The notes under the pieces were generated by a model. The model searched no databases. It had not been told where the DNA came from and saw nothing but the letters and a program-made list of their open reading frames with translations. Shown piece by piece: positions 26,212 through 38,612 of a DNA stretch of 64,000 bases. Positions within the stretch are counted from its first letter, which is position 1. Every line of letters begins with the position of its first letter. A program made the position numbers and the translations under genes. The stretch comes from Parus major (lineage: Eukaryota; Chordata; Aves; Passeriformes; Paridae): contig NC_031770.1 in the NCBI RefSeq assembly GCF_001522545.3, positions 92,976,851-93,040,850 on the forward strand, written 5' to 3'.

Positions 26212-28352
26212 GGACCCATAATATCAGCTTTACCAGGTCAAATCCATAGTAAATTAAATTAGGAATGAATGTTGAAATGTGCCACCTTTTAAAAAAAATA
26301 ATAAGTCCTTATATTTAGTTAGAAATCCACCATGTTTCTTATCCTACAAAGATGCAGAAGTATGTTTGTAAACCATACAGTATGATAGAAACTGTAGGCA
26401 ATATTCTGTAGACAGTACTGTTCAACAGAAAGAGTTCTGCTATGTATGCATACAAAGAAGTATTACAGTTGAATTGCAGAGCATGGAAATTAGAAGCTAA
26501 GGGAAAGCACAGGCAGCTCACACTATAAAAGTTCTCATTTATGAGACATACTTCTAAAAGAGCATCTTTAAGAGGAAGGTCCTTCTGCAGAAATTAACAT
26601 TCAGCAGACAAATCTGGCATAAGATCAAGTACTCAAAACAGGACATTGAATGTAATATGAAAATGTGCTAAACAGTTAACAAAATAAGAGAAATGGAAGC
26701 AAGAACTGTACATATATACATATCTACTTCTATGCAAAGGTTAATTTAAAATATCAGCATCTTCTAGGCTGCACTGACCTTACTCACACTGGCCTCCCCT
26801 CCAGCAAACACGGCAGACCTGAGACTATTCCCCTACAGGAATAAATTACATTTGCAACTTCATCCACTGTTAGTAGAGGAAATATTCGCATTCCTAGTGC
26901 TGCATGAAGCCTTAAGTGTGTGCTGACTATAGCCTTGGAGGCCAGCTTTTCTCCCCTCATCCCCAGAAATCTAATCAACTTTTCACTTATTCAGTCATAT
27001 TGGAGAAAAAGATAAGATGGTTCTTGTCTTTGTTTTTGTTTGTTTGTTTAATCACAACAATGTGAAATGAATGTGCATTTGGGATTACATCCTATTTATC
27101 TAAATTAAATCAGTTTTTTTTTTTCTTTTTCTGGTTTGCAAAACTCAGGGGAGTGGATCAGTAGACGAAAAAAACAAGAATAACATTGTAGTTTTGAGTA
27201 CAGCTGTTTCCTGTACATATGAGAAGTAAAAAGAGCTGAAGAATTAAAATAATTTATTCCAAATATAAATTAAGTGAAGGCTTGGCACACTTTATTAAAG
27301 AAAATAATTTATTTTCTTAAAACAAAATGAGATTTTTTTATTTAAATATTTCTATCTTAAGTAACCACAAGATCGACTATAAAATAACCAAAATTAGTAT
27401 CACCATATTTCACACTCAGTTTACATAGGACCTAGGCTTCTGAATATACCATTCTCTATTTCAATTCAACTAGATAAAGGGGGAAGCTTTATTACTATTC
27501 ATAGACAAAATTACTAATTTTAAAAATGTCATATATAACTTCTTAAACTATATAAATATGATGGTTCAAAATTTAATCTTCAAATATTTTAAGTATAGCC
27601 AGACACTGAGAGCTTTTTCAGCAACTATATCTTTAGCAGACATAGTGTAAACAGCTTTTGCTGTCTGCCTAAATGCAGGTAACTTGAAAATGCAGCAGCA
27701 GCCTGTGGTTCAACATTGTTTGAAGAAAAATATTACTGTAACTCTTTCCTAAAAGTCATGATACACATCACAGCTCTTCATATAAAACACAGCACCTTTC
27801 AGAAATAATGCCCATTGTGAACATACTCTAACTGGGTATCCTAAAGAAATTAATTGGTAGAATCACACATTTTAGCCCAGTGGGAAAGATATTAAAAAAT
27901 ATTTAGGTTCATACAATCTCCAAATTTTGCAGGTTAGTTTTAAAAATGTATAGTGTAACTAACTTGCCTGTTTTTGTAAAAAAATAGTTCAATATTTACA
28001 GACTACCCAGTGAAGTACAACAGCAATACAATTCTGTGAAACTTGAAAAAGTTTCTATAAAAATGACAAATCAAAATGACTTTGAGAGTAGCAACTAAAG
28101 TGTTAAAAAAATGTTTATTAACAATACTTGTATCAGGAGGAGGTTTCATATGACCAGTAATGTAATTTCATTTATCATTATTGAAATGCTAGGGAGGAAG
28201 TTCACCCAGACACACAACTGTGTCTGTTCATGAAAATCAAGGTGTTGGTGTACAAATAAATCAAAGCAGAAAGACTGAAGATCTTGACCCTATATTTCCA
28301 TAAAATTTTTATACATAGTTGAATGGACTCAGCATTATCTCAATCACTTCAG

Positions 28353-28373
28353 ATAATAATTACGAATTATTAT
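28353..28373. repeat. Inverted repeat, 9-bp arms, 3-nt loop
   Basis: ATAATAATT, loop ACG, AATTATTAT. Confidence 0.9.
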
Positions 28374-28509
28374 TATGTTCACAGCGGGAACCATAATCTA
28401 TTTAAGTATTTCATAGTACATATACAGAACAAAAACATACAGTGGCAAAACTGTCAGCTCTCAGTGTAGATTATTAAATGTTACAATTAGCAAAATGAAG
28501 ATTAAGTAA

Positions 28510-28555
28510 ATTCTTATAATTAATAAGAATGTATTAATAATAAGAGTTATTAATA
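28510..28555. repeat. Two consecutive AT-rich hairpins
   Basis: ATTCTTAT/ATAAGAAT (28510-28530, 5-nt loop) is followed one base later by TATTAATAA/TTATTAATA (28532-28555, 6-nt loop). Confidence 0.9.
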
Positions 28556-31398
28556 TGCCTGCAATAGTTATCCATGAGATACCAAGGGAAATGTTTATAT
28601 TCAGAGCCAGAACTACACAGACAGAACATCATCAATATTAAGACATATTGACAAGTTTAGGGTATTTTTTGATCTACCTACTCTCCAGATCCTTTATCTA
28701 AATAAGAAAAACGAAATCATAACAAAACAAAAAAAAAAAAAAACCAAAACAACCAAAGAAAAGAAAACAGGCCAACAAAACAAAGGAAAAAATAGACTTC
28801 TTTCCCCCCAAACTCCAACACACTATCATTAACCAGAGAACAAATGGCACCAAAGCTGATAGCACCTGAAATAAATACATCTCTCTAACACTGACATATC
28901 TGAAAAATAATTTTTTTCACCAAGGAATATAGAGTTTTTTGTTGTTACTGTCAACCATTCAGTGACATTTCTTGTATTTCCCAAATTACACAGAATATTT
29001 TATGCATCTTGTGAGCAAATAAAATTAAACAGTACAATTTATTTTTATTTCAGAACATTCAGAACTTCTTTTACTAAATAAAGAATTAAAATTATTTAAA
29101 TTCATTTTCCACTATTTATCATATTGAAAATCCTCCTACAAGTAATTGACATAAACTTCTGTAAGGATAAATCTGTGACATATGCTAGCATTCTTGGAAC
29201 TGATAAAAAAATTGAACAAACTTATTTTTTCTCAGAGAAAGACAAAATTATGTGGGCATCCGAGTTCAAAATTTAAATCAACAGCAAAAAAAATCTTAAT
29301 CTTCTGACAAATGGATTTATTATCAGATAAAATATAATTGTGAGAAATTTCTGAATCTTTTGACACTTGGAGTCATTCAGTATCTATGGCTGTATGAACT
29401 ATTAACTGTTTAACAGAAGAACAAGTTTAGGATAAAAATGCCAGTGTGCAATGTGAGACTAAAAAATAGGACTCATCCAAACACTCCTTTTGCATAGAAT
29501 ATTTATTTTACTAATTAAAAGACTCACTATTTAAAATTTGCTGCCACAAACCCAGTAAATCTAACAATCTCAACCAGTTCTTGCACTAGTTACTGGCAAA
29601 AAATAATGGGCAAAGTTAATTCAAACTATAGATGTATAACACAGCCCAAAAGAGATCTGAGACACTGAGGAAGAATCTGGATTACCTGGACAAATTACAG
29701 AAAGAGTAAGACACTACCAGAGTTATGAAGGATATTAAAAATGCCTGGAAGAAAATCTTTCATTTGTATAAGCTTTGAGAAGACAAGAGTGATCTAATGA
29801 AACCTTAGCTGCCACCAAAAGTACTTGTTTTCTGCCTTGATAATATAGAAAATTACATTTGATCATATCATCCTTTCGAAACCTTCTGTGAATAAATACA
29901 AAGGTTTAGAAAGAGCAGAAATATCTGCTAGAGGATTTATGGGGATAACTGCTCCTGAAACTTCTCATGACTACACCAGTGTGTCTAAAAGAGTACTTCA
30001 GCTGTCACAAAGACTTAGCTAGACGTGTCTGTAACATGCCATCCATCCTCACCCAAAATCTGAGCAGGAATATAGCAAAGTACAACCCAGCAATGTTTAC
30101 CATGACGACATAATCTGTCAACTGCAGATCACTTCCCCAAATGTAGCTGTTGTCACCTCTCTGAAAGCATGATATTGCTGCTCTTGTGTTTCCAGAAGAT
30201 GGATCTGCTTGAAGTAGCTGTGTTAACTGGATTCTGCAATTTTAGCTTCCTCCTAATACTTAAAAAAACCTGATGGTCTTCAAATATCTTACAGTGACAG
30301 GAATGGTGACTGGTGCACTATCAATAACAGAGCAAACCTATGATTTTTGAAGCAGAATACACAAGTCTTTGCAGCTCATACAAAAGATGCATTCTCATAC
30401 AGAGACCTCAGCTTTGTCTAACTCATTCTCTTTAGACAGGACGTAAAGGAGAACATGTGACATATTTTACTGCACAACCACAAGTTCCCAGGGAAAACAC
30501 TGAAATGAGAAATCTGTACTCATAATTTATATCTCCCTTCCATATCTGGTATGTTTTCACTCTACAAAATATGCATGATACACGCACATTGTTCCACACC
30601 TGTGCAACAACGTGCATGCAGATAAATGCATTTGCTTCCTGCAGTGCAGCACTAACTGCTAAGAACTGGCAAAGTGCCCCCAGCAAAGAGCCCTGTTTTA
30701 CACAGCCCTGTTTTTATGTTTTTATGACACTGAGATAATCCAGGACAAAACTGCTGTTTTTGAAAGTTGGTTAGAGAGAGGATGAACAGTAAGGAGAACA
30801 GTGAGACTACAGATGACCAATTTGACAATCAGAATTCGAGGCTTGCAAAATACTTCCATTCTGTCACCTCTGTTACAGAAGCCCAGACATGATCAGAACA
30901 CACCTAGCTGCTTGCATCTCTTTCAAGAAATGGTATAAACAGCTTCAGAGGAGCCCAGAAAACATAAGATATGAAACATTGTCTTCTTCTCACCCAAGCT
31001 GGGGAGATTTCCCCACATCTATTTCTCAGATGAATCTCTGTTTAACACTTTGGAAACGAGCATAGGAGGACTACACTGTGGCATGTCTGTCCTATAATTC
31101 TGCAAATTCACCTTGATATACTCAAGTACTTTAAGGCACTTAGTGAATTTTGATTTTTTTTTTATCTGAAAAAGAGAAAGAAAAAAGGAACTTGGAGGCA
31201 AACAGTATCCAACTTTAACTAATAGTCTCTGAATTTTCCTCAAATTCAAAAAAAAGCAAGCTACAAGCCACAAAGTATCTCAAATTTCTGAAAATGTGTA
31301 CAGAGAAAAGTCAGAAATTACACTTAGAACACTGCAAAAACTTGATTTTTTTAGTTCTTCTCTTCTCTTAGTGTACTATGGAACCATAGCAAAATTTA

Positions 31399-31420
31399 TA
31401 GAACATTGCACAATGTTCTA
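31399..31420. repeat. Perfect inverted repeat, 10-bp arms, 2-nt loop
   Basis: TAGAACATTG, loop CA, CAATGTTCTA. Confidence 0.95.
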
Positions 31421-33251
31421 GGAAAAGAATACTTCTGAGAATTTTCTGGTTCTTTTTGTTTTGTTTTGGTTTGGTTTATACAACAGAGATATGAAGTTTC
31501 TCTTAGAATGGCCTTTTAAAAACTAAGGTCATATCCCCTGAGCAGCTGCTTCTTCATTACAAAATCACATATCAAACTTCTGTGAATGATAAGTGTTAGA
31601 TAAGAATTTGTGCTAATCTGGCAAGGGAAAAACTTCAGATTCTGAGTCTTGTCACTAATCTAAGGTGACAGTTATATCAATATTTTTAAAATTGAGGCAG
31701 AGAATTGATAATTAGCATTCCACTAATATTGTGTTTTAGAGGAGAGACTGGTGATCCAGGAGACATTCACTCCTGGGGAAGTTCATTTCAGCACAGCTAA
31801 AAATGGAGTGTTATGTTCTTGAGGCCTATTCCTACAGTAGTACATATAACTGTCTTTTGAATGTGGGATTTTAGTCATGTAAATGTTCAAAAATATATTA
31901 ACTTTTTTTTTTTTTATTTCCCTTTTTACAAAGTCCATATATATTTATTAATATTTGCAAAGCTGAAGAGGTATGAAAGAGGAGTAATGAAAAGAAAGGA
32001 AAACTATTGTTACAAAGCAGGCACAGCATACAATAAAACAGAACTAATCCAATGCATAACTTTAAAGTTGGCCAACCTTATCAGGAGAGAAATATCTAAT
32101 GAAAGGCAAACAAACACCAATCTCATTTTTCCTTTTCATACATGTATCTGTATTATTGTAAATTTATCAAATGAAGGACAAAAAAAATTTAAAAATCAAC
32201 AATTGACTGTTTATTAAAGGAATGGAGTCAAAACAAAATTCTAAAAGAATTTTTGTCAGTAGATAACAAAGGAGAAGAAGATAATTATTATTTAATTTAC
32301 TGAGTTATTTCTCTAGATGCAAGGTCTCAAAGGCTTCCACTTCCAGCCTTCATATTGTAATAACTTGTCCCTCCTAAACTTATAAAACATTAGAAGCTGA
32401 AACTCTTTTTCAGCAACTATTCAAGACATAAAGCTGAATGTCATTCTAAACAGCCTAGAATCTATAATTTTATTTTTTAGTTCATATACTTTGCTCCAGC
32501 ATTTACATTGACTATTTTGAGCTCTGTTTCTTAGAAAGACTCCTGATGGTTGATTTCAAACTAAGTCAACCTTTTAATGTTTTCTTTATAACAGTCCCAA
32601 TGTTAATAAATAAGTAAATAAATAAATTAGAGATTTTTTTTTCAATAATGGCATACTTTAAAAATCATATTCTCATTGTTTGGGCTTTCATTTAAGTAAA
32701 AGGAGGATCTCATCTTGGTATTACATTAATCACTTGATTAAAACCCTAATACAAACCAACGAACACTGTCATGTGGGCACACATTTAAACTACATGAGTT
32801 TCTACTTAATTATCTTAATTTCAGAAGTAATATTTATTCACTTCATCTGCTAAAGTGTGTTAACCTCCCTGTAAATATAATATCTAATCCAAAAATATTT
32901 TTCATTTCTCTTTTGTGTACAATCTCTATGTTTTCCATCCTCAACTTGATGTCCTTAAATGTCTCTTTACACTCTCACTTACTGACAAATTAGTTTGACC
33001 AACACACAAAAGAAGAAGTAAATATTTCGGTTTTTGTTCTAATGGAATATTTCTCCCTTAAGGTATTTCCTGCCTGGAACATGTGCTCAGCTTGATTAAA
33101 ATAATTTTTTGTATCTAACATAGGGTAGAAAGTCTTTCATTTGTTTCCATCACTTATGTACTATTTCCAATCTATTTTACACAGATATTATTAAAGTGAA
33201 GTGTTCACCTCTAGCTGCTTTGAAAAAATATTAGTAGGAAAACACACTCAC

Positions 33252-33284
33252 CTTCAGGCTCCCCACAGAGTGTACACTGTGACT
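33252..33284 (-). other. Candidate 33-nt microexon
   Basis: Read on the minus strand, the intron ends TTTCTCTTTTTCTCTGCAG, a near-ideal pyrimidine tract and acceptor. A 33-nt segment follows and ends AAG|gtgagt, an exact match to the vertebrate donor consensus. The length is a multiple of three. Frame 1 is open and reads SHSVHSVGSLK; frame 3 is also open; frame 2 has a stop. The exon is much less AT-rich than its surroundings. Established background: symmetric microexons of 3-27 or slightly more nt are frequent in neuronal genes with very long introns, which fits this gene-poor setting. I do not recognise the gene. It could be a pseudo-exon, but the pairing of two such strong sites is unusual. 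Confidence 0.5.
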
Positions 33285-35462
33285 CTGCAGAGAAAAAGAG
33301 AAAATTATAATTTCTTTATTTTAGGATGTCATAATTATATCCAAATATAACAAAATTTAGAGAACTCAAAGTTAGCACAAAAAATACAATTCTATTTTCA
33401 GCACACATTTCTTAAAAGGTGCAAAATAATTTAAAAAATAAAAACATTTTTGCAGGAAGAATTTTAAAACAGAACTGTATAAATGTTTAGTTACATTTAT
33501 ATAACCTTCAGAGCCTCTAGATGACTGCATTCATGTAGCAGGACTTTTTGCTTCCACATGACTTTTTGTGTTTTGATATGTACAATACTGCAGTGACAGC
33601 AGTCACTCAAATAAAAAATTTAAGCCTGCTAATATTTTGCTATTGGAGGTAGCAAACAGTAATAGTGACAGAGTTATATTCCTTTTTCATAAAAGACTCC
33701 CAAGTTCTCCTAGGCAAGAGAAGTCAAACACTCATTCAAATGTACACTTACACTATGGAAAACATTCAAGTATAGAAATGAAGGAAATAGAACTCCATCA
33801 TAACAAACATACAATCTCTAAATATGCAGTTACTATTTTATCCACACACCGCTATTTGGAAATTGGTTGTCTTAAAATCTATTTTGCATAATGTACAAAT
33901 ACATGGAGGAAATATTTTGAAGTATCTCTTGAGACCAAGCTGTTTCAGGAGTCAGTATCAAGCTGTAGAACAAAGCTACTGTTTAGAATCCAAATACCAA
34001 AATCAATTGAAATCCCAGGGTATGTAATCATGTTGGCAGATAATTCTGATATACTGGTAAAAGTCCTACTAGAAACAAGAAACACTACATTTTATATCAC
34101 AAATCTCTGAAATCTTCATTTTAACCCTCAGGTGAAAAATGACATCTCCAACAGCAACAAGTGTGCTGAAGTAAATGTATATATGTGCAGGCACACACAT
34201 GCACACGTACATTGTATACATTTTAATATAAAATCAGTACAAAAAGCAGCTTAACATGCCTGGCAAATGAAAGTCCACTACAAAACCTTCTTGAAATTAT
34301 CTCCACCTTGAATAAGAGACAGAAGATTTGACTTAGCTGTGATCTTCACTCAAAGGCAAAAAATGTCAGAAAAATACAATATGAAACACATGCACTGAGC
34401 AGATTGACCTCTATAGCACTGTGGTGACACTGCCAGATTTTCAGAAGTACTTTATCCATACAGATAAGAAGCTGTCTCACAGTAACCCCCTGTTGTAATG
34501 GCACTTGACCCCACATCTTTCATATATTTTAAACATGTTAATCACTGGGGTCTTACTACTGTTAGAAACAGTGGCATGCATGTGGGAAAGGAATGAGAAA
34601 AAATAAGTTTTTCCAGGCAGCTCTGCTGCTGATAGGTAGATCACAACTTTTAGAACACCATAAACTTGTGTGATGAAAAGGAATGAAATTTAAAGCAGTT
34701 CAGAGCCATGACATATGTAACCAAAGTTTGTACTGACAGACTCATTAGTGTCCCCAGCAGAGCTGGCAAACTAGAAACAACACCCCAATAGCAGGCTTGA
34801 GAAAATCTCCAGTCAAGAGCACGAAAAGCCTGGTCACAGGTAAATCAGGCCAGTTTCTTCCACTGCACAATGAAGAATGCACTTGCCACAACATTAAGTG
34901 ATGCAGAGGAAACAGCTCAGAAGATCTTTTTTTCACGTTTAATTCAAAGACTTTCTGAGATTTCACTGAGATGGGCTGTCTGCCTGTGTGTAGTTTGTTA
35001 TCCTGATTGATAAGGAAGAGTAAGCCGAGACTTGGCTTCTGAACTTCTGACTTTTTTTGATCCTCTGTGTTCTGCTAACAACTTCTTCACCAGTTCTTTA
35101 CAACCCAAAGTCTGCCTGACATATTTTGCGCCTTCAAACACCATCTTCCAAACGTGCCCACTCAACAGTACAAATTACTAGCTTCCCTCTTTTTCCTCAT
35201 AAACAAAAATTAGTGCCAATATTACAAGTCTGCAACATACTAGATAGTCTATCTGCAAAATAGGGCTTGAAGCTATGACAAGTGCCAGAAAGTTGTCAAA
35301 AGCTAGAGAGGTGTCAGCACCATCCTTGCCAGACTACTGCTTTTTTGGACTTTTTTCAGATGTTTATTTAGGGTCCCATATCTGTGGGCAACCCAGGTGT
35401 CCCCCCTATCTCAGCATGCCAGAGGAGACTTCATGTGGGGATTTTGTTTTTATGCCTTCCAG

Positions 35463-35511
35463 CATCTGGGAATCATTTCAAACTGACAGCAGCACATCTG
35501 TCTTTATCCTG
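35463..35511 (+). other. Exon-like 49-bp segment (weak)
   Basis: The acceptor ...TTTTGTTTTTATGCCTTCCAG and the donor CTG|gtaaga flank 49 bp with two open frames, one of them reading IWESFQTDSSTSVFIL. Its phase does not join to the candidate exon at 36065-36120 without a stop, so the two are probably not neighbouring coding exons. Confidence 0.2.
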
Positions 35512-36064
35512 GTAAGAAGCAGAATTTGTGGATGTGGATAATTCACCAGTAAGTCTCTGTTTATTAATTTCTCTGCTGTAGTTTGCCACAGGGGTGGGGA
35601 GACTAGATACCCTTGTCATTGTGCTTGACACATACAGGTTGAGTGACAAATAAAAACACAACCACGTCTAGTAGGCATGTAAACAACGTGACAAGGAGGT
35701 TGTACAGAGCCCTGCTTTCCACCAAGCCTGTGTGAGAGAGACAGAAATAATTACTTCTCTGTATAGTCTGTTTAGATCTGTACATTCTATGCTATTGTTG
35801 AGAGACTGCATGCCCTCAGTTTCTAAAATGACAACCCATAAAACACACACACGTAGCACTCAATTATTTGTAGATTTACATTATATGTAAATAAAGAAGT
35901 CTGAAAATTCTGTTAAGAAGCTATGATTTACCACTTATTTTAACTTCTTTTCTCTGTAGTGAAGTTGCTGTATGTTGGTAGAAAAGATCTTTCTAGAAGA
36001 TGGCTCAATACTCACTACAATAAACACCTGTATTAACTGAAATTTTTTCTAATTTTAATTTCAG

Positions 36065-36120
36065 TTCTGGGAGAAGATGACAACAATGAAGGACATGACA
36101 ACAGTATGCCGTTCCATCAG
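36065..36120 (+). other. Candidate 56-nt coding exon
   Basis: The acceptor TTTTTTCTAATTTTAATTTCAG, with a branch-like TCTAAT, and the donor CAG|gtgaaa enclose 56 bp. The frame that uses the first two bases to complete a codon is open to the donor and reads LGEDDNNEGHDNSMPFHQ, a hydrophilic, acidic peptide that looks like real coding sequence. Frame 1 is also open; frame 2 hits a TGA. I do not recognise the protein. It lies on the opposite strand to the candidate microexon at 33252-33284, so at most one of them would belong to a given host gene. Confidence 0.35.
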
Positions 36121-36386
36121 GTGAAATTATGTTGTTTAGGCTTAGATCCATCTCACCCAAAGCTGAGTATCAGCATTAATTGAGTGTATCAGCAAAATCT
36201 AAACTAGCCTCAAAAAATTTACCAATGAGAGTAAAGAAACAGCCACCTAATCTGCCTTAGAAATTTATATAGCATGAAATCAAAATCAAGAAGTCACCTT
36301 TTTTTAAATTACCCATTTTTTTAATGTTTTAAAAAGTCTTAGACTTCATAATAACATTTGCTCCAAAAGAGGAGTGTTTTGTTTTA

Positions 36387-36890
36387 GGTGACCTCTGAGA
36401 TGAACTAGTTCAGCCTCCCACTGAGAGCAGAGAAGGGCTTTTGCCAATACAACTTCAACTCTGCTGGGGCTTAATAGTCAAGTCCTGAAAGTCACTGAGG
36501 ATGGAGATTCCACAACCTCAGTGAGCAGCCTGCACCAGTGCTGCATCAGCCTCATTAAGCTGTATTTGAATCTCCTGGTCTGCAGTTTGTGACCATTCTT
36601 CCTTATTATATCACCCAGCATTGCCAAAGTGACTTTTGCTCCATCCTGGGTGTAACTCTCCTTCACCCCAATAGACTAAATAAGCCCATCTCTTTCAACT
36701 GCTCTGGCAGAGGGTCCTTTGTTGTTGAAAAGGGTCCTCCCTTTTCTCTCTATGCTTATGGAAGCAGGGAACACAGTACTCCATGTGCCACCAGCCTCAC
36801 CAGCACCAGAGGGAAGTAATAACCTCGAAAACTTGCTACTCATACTCGTGCTGACATAGCCCAGCACACACTTCACCTGATAACAATGAG
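36387..36890 (-). mobile_element. Old CR1 LINE fragment, 3' part
   Basis: Read on the plus strand this is the reverse of a CR1 end. The order is TGACCTCTGAGATGAACTAG, GATGGAGATTCCACAACCTC, TCTGCAGTTTGTGACCATT, then GTACTCCATGTGCCACCAGC and CCCAGCACACACTTCACC. Each matches the order of CR1 3' UTR and late ORF2 segments. Divergence is clearly higher than in the copy at 52.4-53.5 kb, so it is an older subfamily. No intact frame. The element's 3' end is at about 36387. Confidence 0.8.
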
Positions 36891-38536
36891 AATCTATCCA
36901 CCCATGTGCAGCTTGGTATTCATGTTCATTCAGAAAAAATAAACTAGTATATCAAGTGTTAATGAGTCCCCTGATCCAAGTCTCTCACCTATTATAGCAG
37001 TGCTAATGTATGTGAAATTATGGCCTCGTGCAAGTAACTTTTCTATACCCATGCTGGATAAAATGTTGAAGTGGATGAAATAAAAGCAGGAACATGACCA
37101 TATTTCAGACAAAGAGATTTCTTAAGCCTCTCCCTTACACAATTCCTAGTAATGGATTATGTCTGTAAATATCTGATCTGTCCAAAGTATCATAGTGATA
37201 CTTTCACAGAAGGGATTCTTTGTTGTATGTTGCTAATCAATTGCACTTAACAAAGATGCTCCTTCAAGAAAACACTCATCCATCTGAGCAACTTTTTGTC
37301 ATAGCTCTCAATAGTAAAATGACTAATATAGGTGAGTGTTCAGAGATTTAGGACCCAATAAATCAATAGAACAAGGAAAACCTGTATTCATATTATTAAT
37401 CTCACTCTGTCATTTTGAAATTGTCTAGCTAACAGAAATAATGTTCCCAGATACAAGAACTTGCTGACAAAATAGGTCATAAGAAAGATCCTATGAAAAA
37501 ATAAATTTATCGTGAAAACACAATATCTTTTTTCTCTCCAAATATTATGAAACTTATTTCATTTTTATAGTTTTTCTTGTCTAATCTAAATGATAAGAAT
37601 AATTAAAAATAATAAACCCAGACATATAAATGCCAACATTATTTATAAAAAAAAAAAAGTAGAATTCAACATTTAATTTTAAATTAGAGTGAAAATAAAT
37701 TATTCTGCTAAACACGTTAACATTCTGTTCTTTGTATATACTTTTCTTGTATGCTGGTGCAATTACCATCAAATCTACTATAAAGAAGTACAGTAAGGAA
37801 AACAATAAAAGGGCCACGTGAAATATACAAAATTGCCATTAAAAAAAAATTGCAATTCAAATCATCCATGCAGGCTATACAATGAAATAAGATTGATACA
37901 CCACATATCAGTAATAGTTTTAATTAAAGAAAATACTGGATGGTATTTCACACTATACTTTACTGTACACTAAGCACTCAACAGGGGTTTATCCAGATTA
38001 TGGAGTTCAATCTGGATGATTTTGACCAGGTTTTATGGAAGTGACAATACTTTGAGAAATAATATGCAAAGGTGATAAACAGTGCTGGGGATAAGTTGTC
38101 ACCTCAGCACTGCATTCAGAAAACGCGTGTGGTCAGCACTTCTGAATACACCACATATCCAGCTTTGTATCTTCATTTATGTAACAGGCCTTTCTGTTTC
38201 TCTCTTCATCTGATGCTTCCAAATACCCTACATAGCTCTTCCCATATTATTTTTGCCCATATTATTTTAAATTTCAATTAGAGATATGTATGTTATCTAT
38301 TGCTTATATTTCTCTATTTGCTTTTCCTTTTTTCCCCTATTGTATCTATTTACTGATTGGCCAAAAAAAGCAGATAGCTCTGTACAATTACTGAATATCA
38401 CTGCCTATGTGAATCCAGAGTTCCATCCATAAGAGAAAAACTAGAAATTATTTTTGTTTCACAGAGAAATATAGAATTTTGGTTTGCCTCACATGAAACA
38501 ATAGTCAGTTTCCCTTTCCCCTGTTCACTTAGGCAA

Positions 38537-38612
<76 letters not shown>

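Larger units (their letters stand above)
21501..33251. other. Long stretch with no recognisable mobile element
   Basis: About 12 kb of AT-rich DNA in which I identify no CR1, LTR or SINE. It contains only simple repeats (CAA/A-rich at 26117-26211; A-rich near 28726-28790) and short inverted repeats (28353-28555, 31399-31420). Frames are short and random-looking. It may hold conserved non-coding elements, which cannot be judged without alignment. Confidence 0.5.
33285..36386. other. Unique DNA with exon-like segments
   Basis: No mobile element recognised. It includes the exon-like segments at 35463-35511 and 36065-36120, listed separately. Confidence 0.5.

Noticed and set aside
37300..37340. 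Donor-like TATAG|gtgagt at about 37331
   Set aside because: The upstream acceptor is poor and the enclosed sequence has no convincing frame.
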